Part shown: positions 8,462 through 17,588 of the stretch, piece by piece | Layout of the letters: every line of letters begins with the position of its first letter | Position numbering within the stretch: the first letter of the stretch is position 1 | Origin: Chitinophagaceae bacterium | Lineage (GTDB): Bacteria; Bacteroidota; Bacteroidia; Chitinophagales; Chitinophagaceae | Reading direction: 5' to 3' | Assembly (NCBI GenBank): GCA_027486835.1 | Contig: JAIXOJ010000215.1 | Coordinates: forward strand, 1 to 38,096 | DNA: 38,096 nucleotides | The notes under the pieces: generated by a model | Seen by the model: the letters and a program-made list of their open reading frames with translations, nothing else | Told to the model about the DNA's origin: nothing | Databases searched by the model: none | Made by a program: the position numbers and the translations under genes

Positions 8462-8498
8462 AAAAGGCAGCAAATCCTAGGAGGGACTGCTGCCTTTT
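8462..8498 (-). terminator. Intrinsic terminator of yebC
   Basis: An 11-bp perfect stem (8462-8472 with 8488-8498) has an A-run on the far side, read as a U-run on the minus strand. It is located 24 bp beyond the yebC stop. Confidence 0.85.
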
Positions 8499-8522
8499 TT
8501 TTCGTAGTGTGAGTGTGGATAA

Positions 8523-9245
8523 TTATCCCATGTTATGGAAAACCTTGTTTACATCGTCGTCTTGTTCCAGCTTTTCAATTAGTTTACTTACATCTTCCGC
8601 TTGAGCGTCAGTTACGGGTACTGTAGTAGTGGGAATCCACTCTAATTCTGCACTAATTGGGGTAATGTTTTTATCCTCAAGTGCTTTTTGGAGGTTGCCA
8701 AAATCGGCAAATGCGCAGCGCAATACCAATATTTCTTCTCCGTTTTCGCCAACGCTTTCCCCTAATTCGTCTAAGCCGTGGTCAATCAATTCCAATTCTA
8801 GGTCGTCTAAGCTTAAACCCTCTGGTTTTAGTTTGAAGCTACCCACTTTTTTAAATTGGAAGCTTACACTGCCGCTATTACCCAAAGCACCATTTCCCTT
8901 GTTGAAAATACTCTTCACATTAGCCACAGTGCGCACGTGGTTATCTGTAGCAGTTTCCACAAGTAATGCTACCCCATGCGGTGCATAGCCTTCGTACAAT
9001 ATTTCTTCATAGTTGGCCGTGTCTTTGCCCATCGCTCTTTTTATGGCAGCTTCTACCCTGTCTTTAGGCATACCAACGCTACGCGCATTTTGGTAGCAAC
9101 GTCTTAGTGCAGGATTGGTTGCAGGGTCTGGACCACTGGCTTTTACGGCAATTACAATTTCTTTACCAATGCGGGTAAATTGTTTTGCCATCCTGTCCCA
9201 GCGAGCAAACATGGTGGCTTTTCTAACTTCAAAAATTCTTCCCAT
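8523..9245 (-). CDS. yebC: YebC/PmpR (TACO1) family protein
   Basis: This 240-residue protein has the standard family length. It has the N-terminal three-helix domain with the [19 protein letters not shown] core (residues 43-62). It then carries [19 protein letters not shown] and the [14 protein letters not shown] segment that mark YebC. The family was annotated as DNA-binding regulators. More recent work on bacterial members and TACO1 points to relief of ribosome stalling at proline-rich stretches. Cytoplasmic. It is separated by terminators on both sides (8462-8498 and 9348-9386), so it is transcribed alone. Confidence 0.93.
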   Translation of the reverse strand: MGRIFEVRKATMFARWDRMAKQFTRIGKEIVIAVKASGPDPATNPALRRCYQNARSVGMPKDRVEAAIKRAMGKDTANYEEILYEGYAPHGVALLVETATDNHVRTVANVKSIFNKGNGALGNSGSVSFQFKKVGSFKLKPEGLSLDDLELELIDHGLDELGESVGENGEEILVLRCAFADFGNLQKALEDKNITPISAELEWIPTTTVPVTDAQAEDVSKLIEKLEQDDDVNKVFHNMG

Positions 9246-9347
9246 TGTTTTATTTTATTTTTTAGCGTAAGCTTTGAATCATTAGTATTCCTTTATTGAA
9301 AAAGGCTTGCAAAAATAAGGTTCTTGCTTTGTGATATTCAAGTATAA

Positions 9348-9386
9348 AAAAAAGGCTGCACCTTTTTGAGGGTGCAGCCTTTTTTT
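9348..9386. terminator. Intrinsic terminator between the APC permease and yebC
   Basis: An A-run plus GGCTGCACC (9348-9362) pairs with GGTGCAGCC plus a T-run (9371-9386) across an 8-nt loop. It ends the minus-strand permease transcript before yebC. Confidence 0.88.
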
Positions 9387-9422
9387 GTAGCAGATATTTA
9401 TAGTAACGAGGCAAAAAATCAA

Positions 9423-10913
9423 TTATCCCTCAAGATGCTTTTCTGGGTTATTCAATTTGCTATTGCCTTTGCTGTAGCCAAAATAGATAATAAAACCCAG
9501 CATTAGCCATACAATCAAGCGCAACCAGTTAGTCCAGCCCAATCCAAAAATCATTGCGCCACAAACAATAATGCCTAAAATGGGAATAAATGGAACAAAC
9601 GGGGTTTTAAATTCCCTTTTCATGTCAGGGTCAGTTTTGCGTAAGACAATTACTGCCACGCAAACCAACATAAATGCGAAGAGAGTACCAATGCTGGTCA
9701 TATCGCCCACAATATCGCCTGGTACAAAAGCCGCAAACAATCCCACTAGTATAAGGATGAATAAACTAGCCTTGTAGGGTGTTTTATATTTTGGATGCAC
9801 TGCGCTAAACACGGATGGTAACAAGCCATCTTTACTCATGGAATAAAACACACGCGATTGACCCATCAGCATTACCAATATTACAGAAGAGAAACCCCCG
9901 AGGATGGCTACAGTAACCAACTTAGCCAACCAACCATAACCAATCATGTATTTATTAATGGCAAAAGCAACCGAAGCTTCTTTACCATTAGTTCTAAAAT
10001 CTTCAACACTTGCTACACCAGTAAGCACATGAGCAAACAAAATGTACAACACAGTACAAACTGCCAATGAACCTAAAATACCTATAGGCATGTCTTTTTT
10101 AGGATTCTTTGCTTCCTGTGCCGCAGTACTTACGGCGTCGAAACCAATGAAGGCAAAAAACACCACCCCTGCTGCACCGAGTATCCCCATGATGCCACCA
10201 TAGTTATGGCTTAACCCTTGGTGGTCGGTATAGGTACTTGCTGGTGGAATGTACACTGCATGGTTTACGGGGTTGATAAAGCTCCAACCGAATACAATAA
10301 TCATTACCACAATGGATACCTTGGTAATAACAATAATGCTATTAACAATAGCAGATTCTTGCGTGCCTTTAATGAGCAATAGTGTAAGCAGGCTTACAAT
10401 AAACAATGCTGGCAAATTCATAATGCCATGTAGGCTACCATCTAGCGAATGTTCAAACGGGGAGTGGCACCACTCAAAGGGTATGGCTTTTATACCAATG
10501 ACATTTACCAATAAGTTATTCAAATATTCACTCCACGCAATGCCCACGGTGGCGGCACCTACTGCATATTCTAAAATTAAATCCCAGCCAATTATCCAAG
10601 CTACCAGTTCGCCCATAGTTGCGTAACTGTAAGTGTAGGCACTACCCGCAATGGGTATAGAAGAAGATAGTTCTGCATAACACAACCCTGCTAAAGCACA
10701 ACCAATGGCTGCAACAATAAACCCTATAGTTACCGAGGGGCCAGCATTTTGTGCTGCGGCAGAAGCAGTACGCACAAATAAACCCGCACCAATAATTGCC
10801 CCAATGCCCAACGCTATCAGCGATGTGGCAGTCAACGTTCGTTTTAGTCCTTTCTCCGAATCGGACGATTCACTCATCAGTTGGCTAAGGGATTTCTTTG
10901 CAAATACACTCAT
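9423..10913 (-). CDS. APC-family amino acid permease (cationic amino acid transporter type)
   Basis: This 496-residue inner-membrane transporter has about 12-14 helices. The helix-1 signature SLIALGIGAIIGAGLFV (residues 31-47) is the APC substrate-binding GXG region. It is followed by SSSIPIAGSAYTYSY and the EYAVGAATVGIAWS segment characteristic of the YfnA/CAT (APC 2.A.3.3-like) branch. Substrates are probably cationic or small neutral amino acids moved with protons. This is a family-level inference. The gene is divergent from the dicarboxylate/amino acid symporter at 11060, with 146 bp between them. The pair may therefore share a control region, although no operator is recognisable. Confidence 0.88.
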   Translation of the reverse strand: MSVFAKKSLSQLMSESSDSEKGLKRTLTATSLIALGIGAIIGAGLFVRTASAAAQNAGPSVTIGFIVAAIGCALAGLCYAELSSSIPIAGSAYTYSYATMGELVAWIIGWDLILEYAVGAATVGIAWSEYLNNLLVNVIGIKAIPFEWCHSPFEHSLDGSLHGIMNLPALFIVSLLTLLLIKGTQESAIVNSIIVITKVSIVVMIIVFGWSFINPVNHAVYIPPASTYTDHQGLSHNYGGIMGILGAAGVVFFAFIGFDAVSTAAQEAKNPKKDMPIGILGSLAVCTVLYILFAHVLTGVASVEDFRTNGKEASVAFAINKYMIGYGWLAKLVTVAILGGFSSVILVMLMGQSRVFYSMSKDGLLPSVFSAVHPKYKTPYKASLFILILVGLFAAFVPGDIVGDMTSIGTLFAFMLVCVAVIVLRKTDPDMKREFKTPFVPFIPILGIIVCGAMIFGLGWTNWLRLIVWLMLGFIIYFGYSKGNSKLNNPEKHLEG

Positions 10914-11059
10914 AAACAGAAATTAAATTGATAGTTTAGTGAAATAAGAAGCAAGCAAAATAATCATTTCGGACATTACCAATACATTTCTTTTATTTAC
11001 ACCGTTTATTTTGTCACATCTTTTTTTAGCCCATAACTGCTTTTTAACCACTAATTATC

Positions 11060-12301
11060 ATGAAATCAAACAAATTAACCCGTTCCATTTTAATTGCAAT
11101 GGCCCTCGGTATCATCATTGGCTTTGCCATTCATGAAACGGCCAATCATGACACCATTGTGGCATTTGCTAAGAACATCAAGCTACTGGGTACCATATTT
11201 ATTAGGCTGGTTAAGTCCATCATTGCCCCGTTGGTCTTTACTACTTTGGTGGTAGGTATTGCCAAATTGGACGATTTAAAAACAGTGGGAAGGGTAGGCG
11301 GAAAAGCCATGTTGTGGTTTTTCTCTGCCTCATTGGTCAGCTTGTTATTGGGTATGTTGCTGGTAAACCTGCTCCATCCGGGAAGCTATATCGATTTATC
11401 GCAGGCAGACAATGCGGGATTAAAGGATTTAATGGGCAAAACGGCAGAGTTTTCTTTCCAAAAATTTATTGAACACATTGTTCCCTCTAGTGCCTTTGGT
11501 TCAATGGCCGATAATGAAATACTCCAAATAGTGGTATTCTCCATTTTATTTGGCGTGGCTGCTGCTTCCATGGGCGATTACGCCAAGCCCGTTATCAAAG
11601 CACTCGATGGTTTTGCGCACATTATTTTAAAAATGGTCAACTACATTATGAACGTGGCCCCATTTGCGGTTTTTGGTACGCTCGCAGCGGTAGTGGCCGA
11701 AAAAGGGGTAGGCATTTTTAAATTTTACTTTATTTATTTTTCCTACTTCTTACTTGGCATTGTGTGTTTGTGGATCTTGTTATTAGCAGTAGGGTATCTT
11801 ATTTTGGGCAAAAAACTACCCCTACTTTTAAAACACATCAGCAATCCACTTTTAATAGCCTTTAGCACAACAAGCAGCGAAGCGGTTTTTCCCAAATTAA
11901 CCGCCGAACTAGAGCGTTTCGGTTGCAAAAGCAATATTGTATCGTTCATCTTGCCACTGGGCTATTCTTTCAATCTCGACGGCAGTATGATGTACATGAC
12001 TTTTGCCAGCTTGGCCATTGCACAAGCCTATGGCATTCATTTAGACATTGGTACCCAGCTTACCATGTTGCTCGTATTAATGCTAACCAGCAAAGGAATA
12101 GCAGGGGTACCCAGAGCCTCTTTAATAATAGTTTTAGCTACCTGTTCCATGTTTCACATACCACCAGAAGGCGTGGCACTCATTCTACCCATCGACCATT
12201 TTTGCGACATGATGCGTACTGCCACTAACGTGCTAGGCAATGCCCTGGCCACCAGTGTTGTAAGCAAATGGGAAGGCGCGCTGGAACATCCCAATGCTTA
12301 G
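11060..12301 (+). CDS. Dicarboxylate/amino acid:cation symporter (DAACS, GltP/DctA-like)
   Basis: The 413-residue protein is of typical family length. It shows the re-entrant hairpin serine motif (FSTTSSEAVFPKL, around residue 270), the TM7 motif YSFNLDGSMMYMTFASLAIAQ (around 300) and the second hairpin SKGIAGVPRASL (around 345). These are the glutamate/aspartate transporter hallmarks. It probably imports glutamate, aspartate or C4-dicarboxylates with Na+ or H+. The N-terminal helix starts at residue 8. It is a single gene, with the TSUP transporter 206 bp downstream. Confidence 0.92.
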   Translation: MKSNKLTRSILIAMALGIIIGFAIHETANHDTIVAFAKNIKLLGTIFIRLVKSIIAPLVFTTLVVGIAKLDDLKTVGRVGGKAMLWFFSASLVSLLLGMLLVNLLHPGSYIDLSQADNAGLKDLMGKTAEFSFQKFIEHIVPSSAFGSMADNEILQIVVFSILFGVAAASMGDYAKPVIKALDGFAHIILKMVNYIMNVAPFAVFGTLAAVVAEKGVGIFKFYFIYFSYFLLGIVCLWILLLAVGYLILGKKLPLLLKHISNPLLIAFSTTSSEAVFPKLTAELERFGCKSNIVSFILPLGYSFNLDGSMMYMTFASLAIAQAYGIHLDIGTQLTMLLVLMLTSKGIAGVPRASLIIVLATCSMFHIPPEGVALILPIDHFCDMMRTATNVLGNALATSVVSKWEGALEHPNA

Positions 12302-12507
12302 CAGTATTGGCAGTTACCAGCTTATTATTCCCTTGTTTTAGGTGTTTAAAGTAGCATGTCATAGCTTACTTCAACGGGTGCATAAAAGTTTTAGTTTGAG
12401 CCCCTAGCTTTCGGAGAGGGGTTGCGATGCAATTCAACTAATAACTGCGAAAAACTTTTTGCACCCTCTTCGCCCCAAGTTTACCCCTTCATCGTACAAT
12501 TTTATAC

Positions 12508-13287
12508 ATGGTTACCCTCGGACTATCGTTTGGCTTATTGTGTTTTGCCGCTTTTGTAGCGGGATTTGTCGATGCAATTGTAGGTGGCGGAGGGCTTATT
12601 CAGGTACCAGCAGGCATGTTAATATTGCCACAACTACCCGTAGCAACGGTTATTGGCTCATTAAAATTTCCTGCTTTTAGCGGTACCAGCTTTGCGGCCT
12701 ATCAGTATGTGAAAAAACAAAAGATAGAATGGACGCTGATTGCAACCATGATGTTAATTGCCCTATGTGCCGCCTTTGGCGGCTCTCGATTGCTCACTAT
12801 GGTAAGCAATGGTTTTATGAAACCCTTGTTGTTTATCGTGCTACTGTTAGTGGCTATTTACACCTACACCAAAAAAGACTTTGGGCAACAAGCCTCCAAA
12901 GTGCTAACTACCAAGCGTAAATGGATTTATGCCGTTGCCATTAGCTTAGTAGTAGGGTTTTATGATGGATTTATTGGCCCAGGCACTGGCAGTTTCTTGG
13001 TGCTAGCCTTCATAAGCATAATGGGCGCTGATTTTTTACAAGCTTCTACCCATGCCAAAATGGTTAACCTTGCTACCAATTTTGGATCCATCGTATTGTT
13101 TTTACTCAAAGGATTAATCATTTGGAAAATTGCCCTGCCCATGGCCATCTGCAACGCACTTGGGGGCATGATGGGGGCAAAACTAGCCCTACAAAAAGGC
13201 AATCGTTTTATCCGTATTTTCTTTTTATGCGTGGTTACTGCCACGCTGCTGCGCTTTGGGTATGATGTGTTTTTTGGGGTGAAATGA
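12508..13287 (+). CDS. TSUP (TauE/SafE) family membrane transporter
   Basis: This 259-residue protein has about 8 hydrophobic helices. The duplicated family signature is clear in the first half, DAIVGGGGLIQVPAGML (residues 22-38). It is echoed in the second half as GFYDGFIGPGTGSFLVLAFI (about 150-170). TSUP proteins export or import sulfite, sulfoacetate or related organic anions. The substrate cannot be deduced from sequence or neighbours. ATG 12508 gives a helix at once and is preferred. A dyad of unknown purpose (CCCCT 12401-12405 with AGGGG 12417-12421) lies in the upstream gap. Confidence 0.88.
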   Translation: MVTLGLSFGLLCFAAFVAGFVDAIVGGGGLIQVPAGMLILPQLPVATVIGSLKFPAFSGTSFAAYQYVKKQKIEWTLIATMMLIALCAAFGGSRLLTMVSNGFMKPLLFIVLLLVAIYTYTKKDFGQQASKVLTTKRKWIYAVAISLVVGFYDGFIGPGTGSFLVLAFISIMGADFLQASTHAKMVNLATNFGSIVLFLLKGLIIWKIALPMAICNALGGMMGAKLALQKGNRFIRIFFLCVVTATLLRFGYDVFFGVK

Positions 13288-13526
13288 GGGGGGGGTGCAA
13301 TTACTACTAATGATTAGCGTGTGCAATTCCGCCGCTGAGCTTACACAGAATTCAACTGCATTTAACGCCAGTGCTTCCTGCTTTTATGTGCATTAGATGC
13401 AAGCTGTTCTCAAATGCAGGAAAACACAGGTTGCTATTATTTCAATTTAATAGATTATAGAAATAAATTTTGTTCTCCTGACGATCTTTTTAGGCGAGCC
13501 GCATTTTGCAAACTTTACACATAGCT
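13288..13526. other. Intergenic lead-in to the 21-bp array
   Basis: No protein-like frame is present. The stretch contains GACGATCTTTTTAGGCGA near 13478. A related ACGATCTTTTTGCAAA occurs on the other side of the array near 13819, so the array is loosely bracketed by a similar 11-12-bp word. Confidence 0.4.
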
Positions 13527-13800
13527 GATTTTTTGGTGCGGGGAAATAATTTTTTGGTACAGAGGAATGATTTTTCGGTGCGTGGAAATGATTTTTCGGT
13601 GCAGAGAAATGATTTTTTGGTGCGGAGAAATGATTTTTCGGTGCGGAGAAATGATTTTTTGGTGCGGAGAAATGATTTTTCGGTGCATGGGAATAATTAT
13701 TTGGTGCGGAGAAATGATTTTTTGGTGCAGGGGAATGATTTTTCGGTGCGGGGGAATGATTTTTTGGTGCGCTAAAATGATTTTTTCGTACCTAAAAAAT
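13527..13800. repeat. 21-bp minisatellite, 12-13 copies
   Basis: Twelve exact-length 21-bp units run from 13527 to 13778, with a thirteenth degenerate unit to about 13800. The consensus is GATTTTTYGGTGCGGAGAAAT. The left 13 bases are nearly invariant, and variation is concentrated in the last 8 (GGGGAAAT, AGAGGAAT, GTGGAAAT, ATGGGAAT). Unit ends form an imperfect dyad, ATTTTTC with GAGAAAT. Because 21 is a multiple of three, several frames stay open and spell heptapeptides (DFSVRRN forward, ISPHRKI reverse). The forward DFSVRRN frame has no ATG at its head. I treat the array as non-coding DNA. There are no spacers, so it is not CRISPR. Confidence 0.9.
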
Positions 13801-13965
13801 CGTCTTTTGGGCGACTTAACGATCTTTTTGCAAAGAATACCCATTATTTGGCGGCTTAAAACAACTATATACCGACAAAAAAGCCATTTTAAAATATTTT
13901 AGCAGTTCGTTTTTTGGTCATTATGAAACAATCTCTTTGTTTTATGATATCAAAATTTAAAGATC

Positions 13966-14655
13966 ATGAAATACACCTATTTTATTCCCTCTGGGGATGC
14001 CGAAGCAGCAGCTTGGCTCAAAAATTTTTCTGACAAATTGGGCAAGTATGCCGCCAAGTATGGCATCACCACTGCACAAGCAGCAGACATGGTAGCAGGC
14101 TATTTATATTTTGCCTATTGGGTAGATTACAAGAACCAATATGCCGAGTACACGAAAAAAGTTACTGCATACAAAAACGCTTTGCGCAAAGGCGACCCTA
14201 GCAAAGTGCCTTCTGTACCCACCCCTCCCACTTTTGCAGCTCCACCCGCTGCCGTTGCTCCTGGTATTTTTGATAGAGCTACTGCTATTGCAAACACCAT
14301 TAAAAGCAACATTTTATACAACGAAACTGATGGTGAAGATTTAGACATCATTGGTACTACTTCTGGTTTGAACTTGATTGATGTAGTTCCTGTTTTTTCC
14401 GTTCGTTTAGTGAGTGGTGGCCGTCCAGAAATTGTGTGGACAAAAAATAGATACGATGGTATTCAAATTGAAGTAGATAGAAACGATGGGAAAGGTTGGA
14501 TATTTTTAGGAATTGATACCCACCCCGATTATATGGATAAGTTCCCCTTGCCAGTGGGCAAAGTGGAGCAATGGAATTATAGAATCATCTACCTATACGA
14601 TGATGAATTGGTGGGTTTATACAGTTCGCCCGTTTCCATTAAAGTAGGTGGTTAA
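13966..14655 (+). CDS. Two-domain protein of unknown function (helical domain plus Fn3-like domain)
   Basis: The 229-residue protein has no signal peptide or membrane segment. Residues 1-65 are helical (IPSGDAEAAAWLKNFSDKLG onward, with aromatic repeats in YLYFAYWVDYKNQYAEYTKK). A Pro/Ala-rich linker follows (about 80-100: VPSVPTPPTFAAPPAAVAP). Residues 140-229 look like a fibronectin III-type beta sandwich (RPEIVWTKNRYDGIQIEVDR, then YRIIYLYDDELVGLYSSPVSI). I recall similar Bacteroidota proteins of unknown function but no characterised member. The gene stands alone, 165 bp after the 21-bp array, and has its own terminator at 14681-14718. The DUF6261-like gene at 34411 has the same kind of setting behind a different array. 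Confidence 0.8.
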   Translation: MKYTYFIPSGDAEAAAWLKNFSDKLGKYAAKYGITTAQAADMVAGYLYFAYWVDYKNQYAEYTKKVTAYKNALRKGDPSKVPSVPTPPTFAAPPAAVAPGIFDRATAIANTIKSNILYNETDGEDLDIIGTTSGLNLIDVVPVFSVRLVSGGRPEIVWTKNRYDGIQIEVDRNDGKGWIFLGIDTHPDYMDKFPLPVGKVEQWNYRIIYLYDDELVGLYSSPVSIKVGG

Positions 14656-14680
14656 GAATCCTAAAATTGATGTACAATGA

Positions 14681-14718
14681 AATGTCGCAAGCCGCAAAGT
14701 TTGCGACATTTTTTTTGG
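14681..14718 (+). terminator. Intrinsic terminator after the 13966 gene
   Basis: The perfect 10-bp stem AATGTCGCAA (14681-14690) pairs with TTGCGACATT (14701-14710), with a 10-nt loop and a T-run. It begins 26 bp past the stop. Confidence 0.9.
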
Positions 14719-14862
14719 GGTAAATGAAGCGAAAGGCGGCGGTTTTATCCTTATTTTCTACTGTGCATCCCCATATCCTTAGACAGTATAGGAAAAAATG
14801 TTTTGGTATTTTTCTCTAGTAAAAACACATATCCTTATTTTCATGCCCTTAATTAAGCAGTT

Positions 14863-14970
14863 ATGGGTTTTGAAACCGTCTTAGAAAAATACCGTCAACT
14901 TTCCTTTTCAGAACGCGACAAAGGCGATCGCTTTGAGCGATTAATGAAAGCTTTTTGTTCAATTCTATAA
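14863..14970 (+). pseudogene. N-terminal stub of a restriction-type helicase
   Basis: ATG 14863 to TAA 14970 encodes 35 residues, MGFETVLEKYRQLSFSERDK then GDRFERLMKAF. This is very like the first residues of large type ISP/type III restriction helicase-nuclease proteins, whose opening is a YR..SFSERDKG.RFERLM block. Everything after FERLMKAF is lost, and the reading ends in unrelated codons. It is a trace of a removed defence system. The family call rests on recalled sequence similarity over a short stretch. Confidence 0.5.
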
Positions 14971-15003
14971 AATGAAATTTGATAAATGAATAATAGTCCA
15001 AAT

Positions 15004-15276
15004 CTACCCCACTTTTAAAAATGACAACTTACTAGACTTCGGCAAAGCAACCTTTGGTTTTTGGGCATTGGCTTCTAATAAAGAGGTATATCCAATCATC
15101 GGCGTGTATAGATTGAAGCCTTTTTGCATGGCTTCAGCTACAGCCAAAACTAACCGCTCATCCATAGGAAAATCTGGAAAACCTTGATCAAGATTGATAG
15201 CGCTATGCTTTGCAGCTAAGGCATTCATAACGGTGAAAATGGTTGTGCCTGCTTTGGGCAGTTTTGAACCGAACAT
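15004..15276 (-). pseudogene. Truncated PLP aminotransferase (methionine/kynurenine aminotransferase-like N-terminus)
   Basis: The first 70 residues (SKLPKAGTTIFTVMNALAAK, INLDQGFPDFPMDERLVLAV, FNLYTPMIGYTSL) match the N-terminus of class I/II aminotransferases of the YbdL/KAT type, including the substrate-contacting QGFPDF motif. After GYTSLLEA the sequence turns to unrelated lysine-rich residues and stops. The full protein would be about 380 residues with the PLP lysine, and all of that is missing. It is non-functional as an enzyme. It abuts the helicase stub on the opposite strand, with a 33-bp gap, which suggests one deletion joined two truncated genes. Confidence 0.65.
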
Positions 15277-15846
15277 ATTGTAGTACTACTTACTGGTCTT
15301 GAAATAGTACTAAAATATGAGGCTGCGTTGAGTGTATAGGGTTAAATTGTTGCATTGAACAAAATTTACCGTACCTAGTTTTAAACATTCGCTACGACTT
15401 GAAGATTGAACATACTGCGTATAAAGACACAAAACAATCAACTACTCAAATTAGAAGTAGCTACTTTTTTATTGGAGCAAAGACCTTAGCGAATTAGGAT
15501 TGCAAATCCCAGTTATCTGTTTAGGCGACATTCATCCAACCGGGCGCATCTGTAACAAAGCTTAGATAAGACTGTATTTGTGATGCAGTCTTATTCAAAA
15601 AAGGTCGCTGTTATAAAAAATGTCCTGCGGAACATGACACCAAGCTTGATTTTAAATATAAATCTGATAATTAAAGACTAGCTAAAATATTTTATACTTA
15701 TGTTCGCACTTTAACATGATTAATAGATTAAAAACATAGGTATACAGAACAATTTTCACTACAATAAGGAATCTTTCCGTAATTACCCTTCGAGCAGGTT
15801 AAGAAAATAATATTATTGTGCAATAAAAAAAATCAAAAAAGAATCT
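15277..15846. other. Relict intergenic DNA upstream of the seven-repeat propeller gene
   Basis: This 570-bp stretch has no credible gene. A short frame near 15470-15560 reads KDLSELGLQIPVICLGDIHP then TGRICNKA before a stop, which looks like a scrap of a lost protein I cannot name. A weak dyad (AAGACTG with CAGTCTT) lies near 15567-15590. The promoter for the gene at 15847 should be near its right end. Confidence 0.4.
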
Positions 15847-17505
15847 ATGAAAAAGAATTCATCGTATCGTTCTGAATCAATAATAAGGGCATCTATTACC
15901 ATACTGATTCTGATTGCCCGCTTTTCATTATTTGCCCAATGGACAGAATTAGGTGGTAAAAATACCTCTACGTTCAATGGCAATATATATAGTCTCGCTT
16001 CAGGGCCTAATGGAACCCTATATGCAACCGGGGCATTCACCAATAGTAATGGAAAATACTTTGTTGCCAAATGGGATAGTAATAAATGGAATGAGCTAGG
16101 TGGTATTAATACTTCTCCTTTGAGCTCCGCTAGCAAAACAATTGCTGTAGATGCAAATGGGAGCGTATATGTTGGTGGGGATATAGTTAATACTAATGGT
16201 AATTATTATATAGCAAAATGGGATGGTACTTCATGGAGTGAATTGGGAGGCATCAATAGTTCTACGTTAAATAATAAGATTTTAAGCATTGCCCTCGATT
16301 CTAATGGGCATGTGTTTGCAGGCGGATTATTTACAAATTTTAATGGCAGCAACTATATAGCAAAATGGGATGGGAATAGTTGGAGTGAGGTGGGTGGTAC
16401 TAACAATTCTAACTTTAAAGCAGCAATAAAGAGTATTGTTTTAGGAGCATCAGGCAATGTTTATGCCGCTGGAGGATTTAAGAATGCACTGGGAAAATGT
16501 TATGTAGCCCAATGGGATGGAAGTGCATGGTCTGAATTGGGAGGTACTAATAGCTCTACTTTTAATTTTAGTATAAATTCCATTGCAAAGAGTAGAGATG
16601 GAAATATGTATGTTGGAGGGGCTTTTACAAATAGCAAAAGCAAATATTATGTTGCAAAATGGAATGGTAATGCGTGGAGCGAACTTGGTGGTACAAACCT
16701 TTCACCGTTTAATTATTCTATCAGTTGCATTGCTACTGATTCAAACAGTAAAGTGTATGTTGGTGGCGAATTTTCTAATGCAAATTTTAATAATTATGTA
16801 GCCATGTGGAATGGGAATATTTGGGCTGAATTGGGAGGCACTAACAATTCTACGTTTCTAGATTGGATCTGGGGGATAGCGATTGACCCATTTGGTTATG
16901 TTTATGCGGCAGGAGGTTTTAAGAACTCAAACGGCAAACAGTATGTAGCCCAATTGCCCCCTGCGGGAACGCCCTTACCATTAAAGCTGCTGTCTTTTAC
17001 AGTTGAAAAACATGCTGAAACAGTAACACTCCGTTGGTCCACTGAAACGGAAACAAGCTTGGCATTAATTTACATAGAGGCAAGCAGCGATTGCAACACA
17101 TTCCAAACAGTGATGCAGATTCAAGGAAAGGGAGGTGGTGTACAAACATATCAATGCTTTGAGTTAGCAACCCAACCTTATTATCGCTTGAAAATGGTGG
17201 ATAAAAATGGTACAATTTCATACAGTTCTGTTGTTTCAGTACTGACAAACACAAAAGATGATGCTTCCGTTTTAATCTGGCCCAACCCAGCAAAAGATAT
17301 GGCCAATATTCAGCTTAGCAGCCTTAGTGCTAAAGCAGTGATTACAGTTTATGATAGTTATGGAAAAGTAATGTTTGTAAAAAAAACTAACAATGCCTCT
17401 AACATCTTTAATTTGAATACCCAGCAATTAAGCAAAGGCATTTACTGGGTGACTGTAGAAATTGAGAGCAACAGAATTACACAAAAGTTGGTAATTGAAA
17501 AATAA
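15847..17505 (+). CDS. Secreted seven-repeat beta-propeller-like protein with T9SS sorting domain
   Basis: The 552-residue protein has a signal peptide to about residue 31 (ends SLFAQ). Seven repeats of about 49 residues follow (32-370), each of the pattern TNxSTFN..I.SIA.D..GNVYAAG.F.NSNGKYYVAKW(D/N)G..WSELGG. The leading WTELGG lacks its own blade and would close the ring as the outer strand of the last blade, as in velcro-closed seven-bladed propellers. A beta-sandwich domain (about 374-465, YYRLKMVDKNGT) and the type A sorting domain (about 475-552, LIWPNPAKD to LVIEK) finish it. Its substrate is unknown. Surface binding or adhesion is plausible. The protein at 35338 is a 14-repeat relative. 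Confidence 0.88.
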   Translation: MKKNSSYRSESIIRASITILILIARFSLFAQWTELGGKNTSTFNGNIYSLASGPNGTLYATGAFTNSNGKYFVAKWDSNKWNELGGINTSPLSSASKTIAVDANGSVYVGGDIVNTNGNYYIAKWDGTSWSELGGINSSTLNNKILSIALDSNGHVFAGGLFTNFNGSNYIAKWDGNSWSEVGGTNNSNFKAAIKSIVLGASGNVYAAGGFKNALGKCYVAQWDGSAWSELGGTNSSTFNFSINSIAKSRDGNMYVGGAFTNSKSKYYVAKWNGNAWSELGGTNLSPFNYSISCIATDSNSKVYVGGEFSNANFNNYVAMWNGNIWAELGGTNNSTFLDWIWGIAIDPFGYVYAAGGFKNSNGKQYVAQLPPAGTPLPLKLLSFTVEKHAETVTLRWSTETETSLALIYIEASSDCNTFQTVMQIQGKGGGVQTYQCFELATQPYYRLKMVDKNGTISYSSVVSVLTNTKDDASVLIWPNPAKDMANIQLSSLSAKAVITVYDSYGKVMFVKKTNNASNIFNLNTQQLSKGIYWVTVEIESNRITQKLVIEK

Positions 17506-17588
17506 TCTTTGAAGCTTTGTTTTCTAACGCATTTATCCATTCTATTTATAATACTAAAAAGTCCCTCGCTATCGCAAGCGTGTAGCTT

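Noticed and set aside
13506-13902. Heptapeptide-repeat frames across the 21-bp array on both strands
   Set aside because: They are open only because 21 is a multiple of three. Frames on both strands are equally open, the frame spelling DFSVRRN lacks an ATG, and the sequence is pure repeat.
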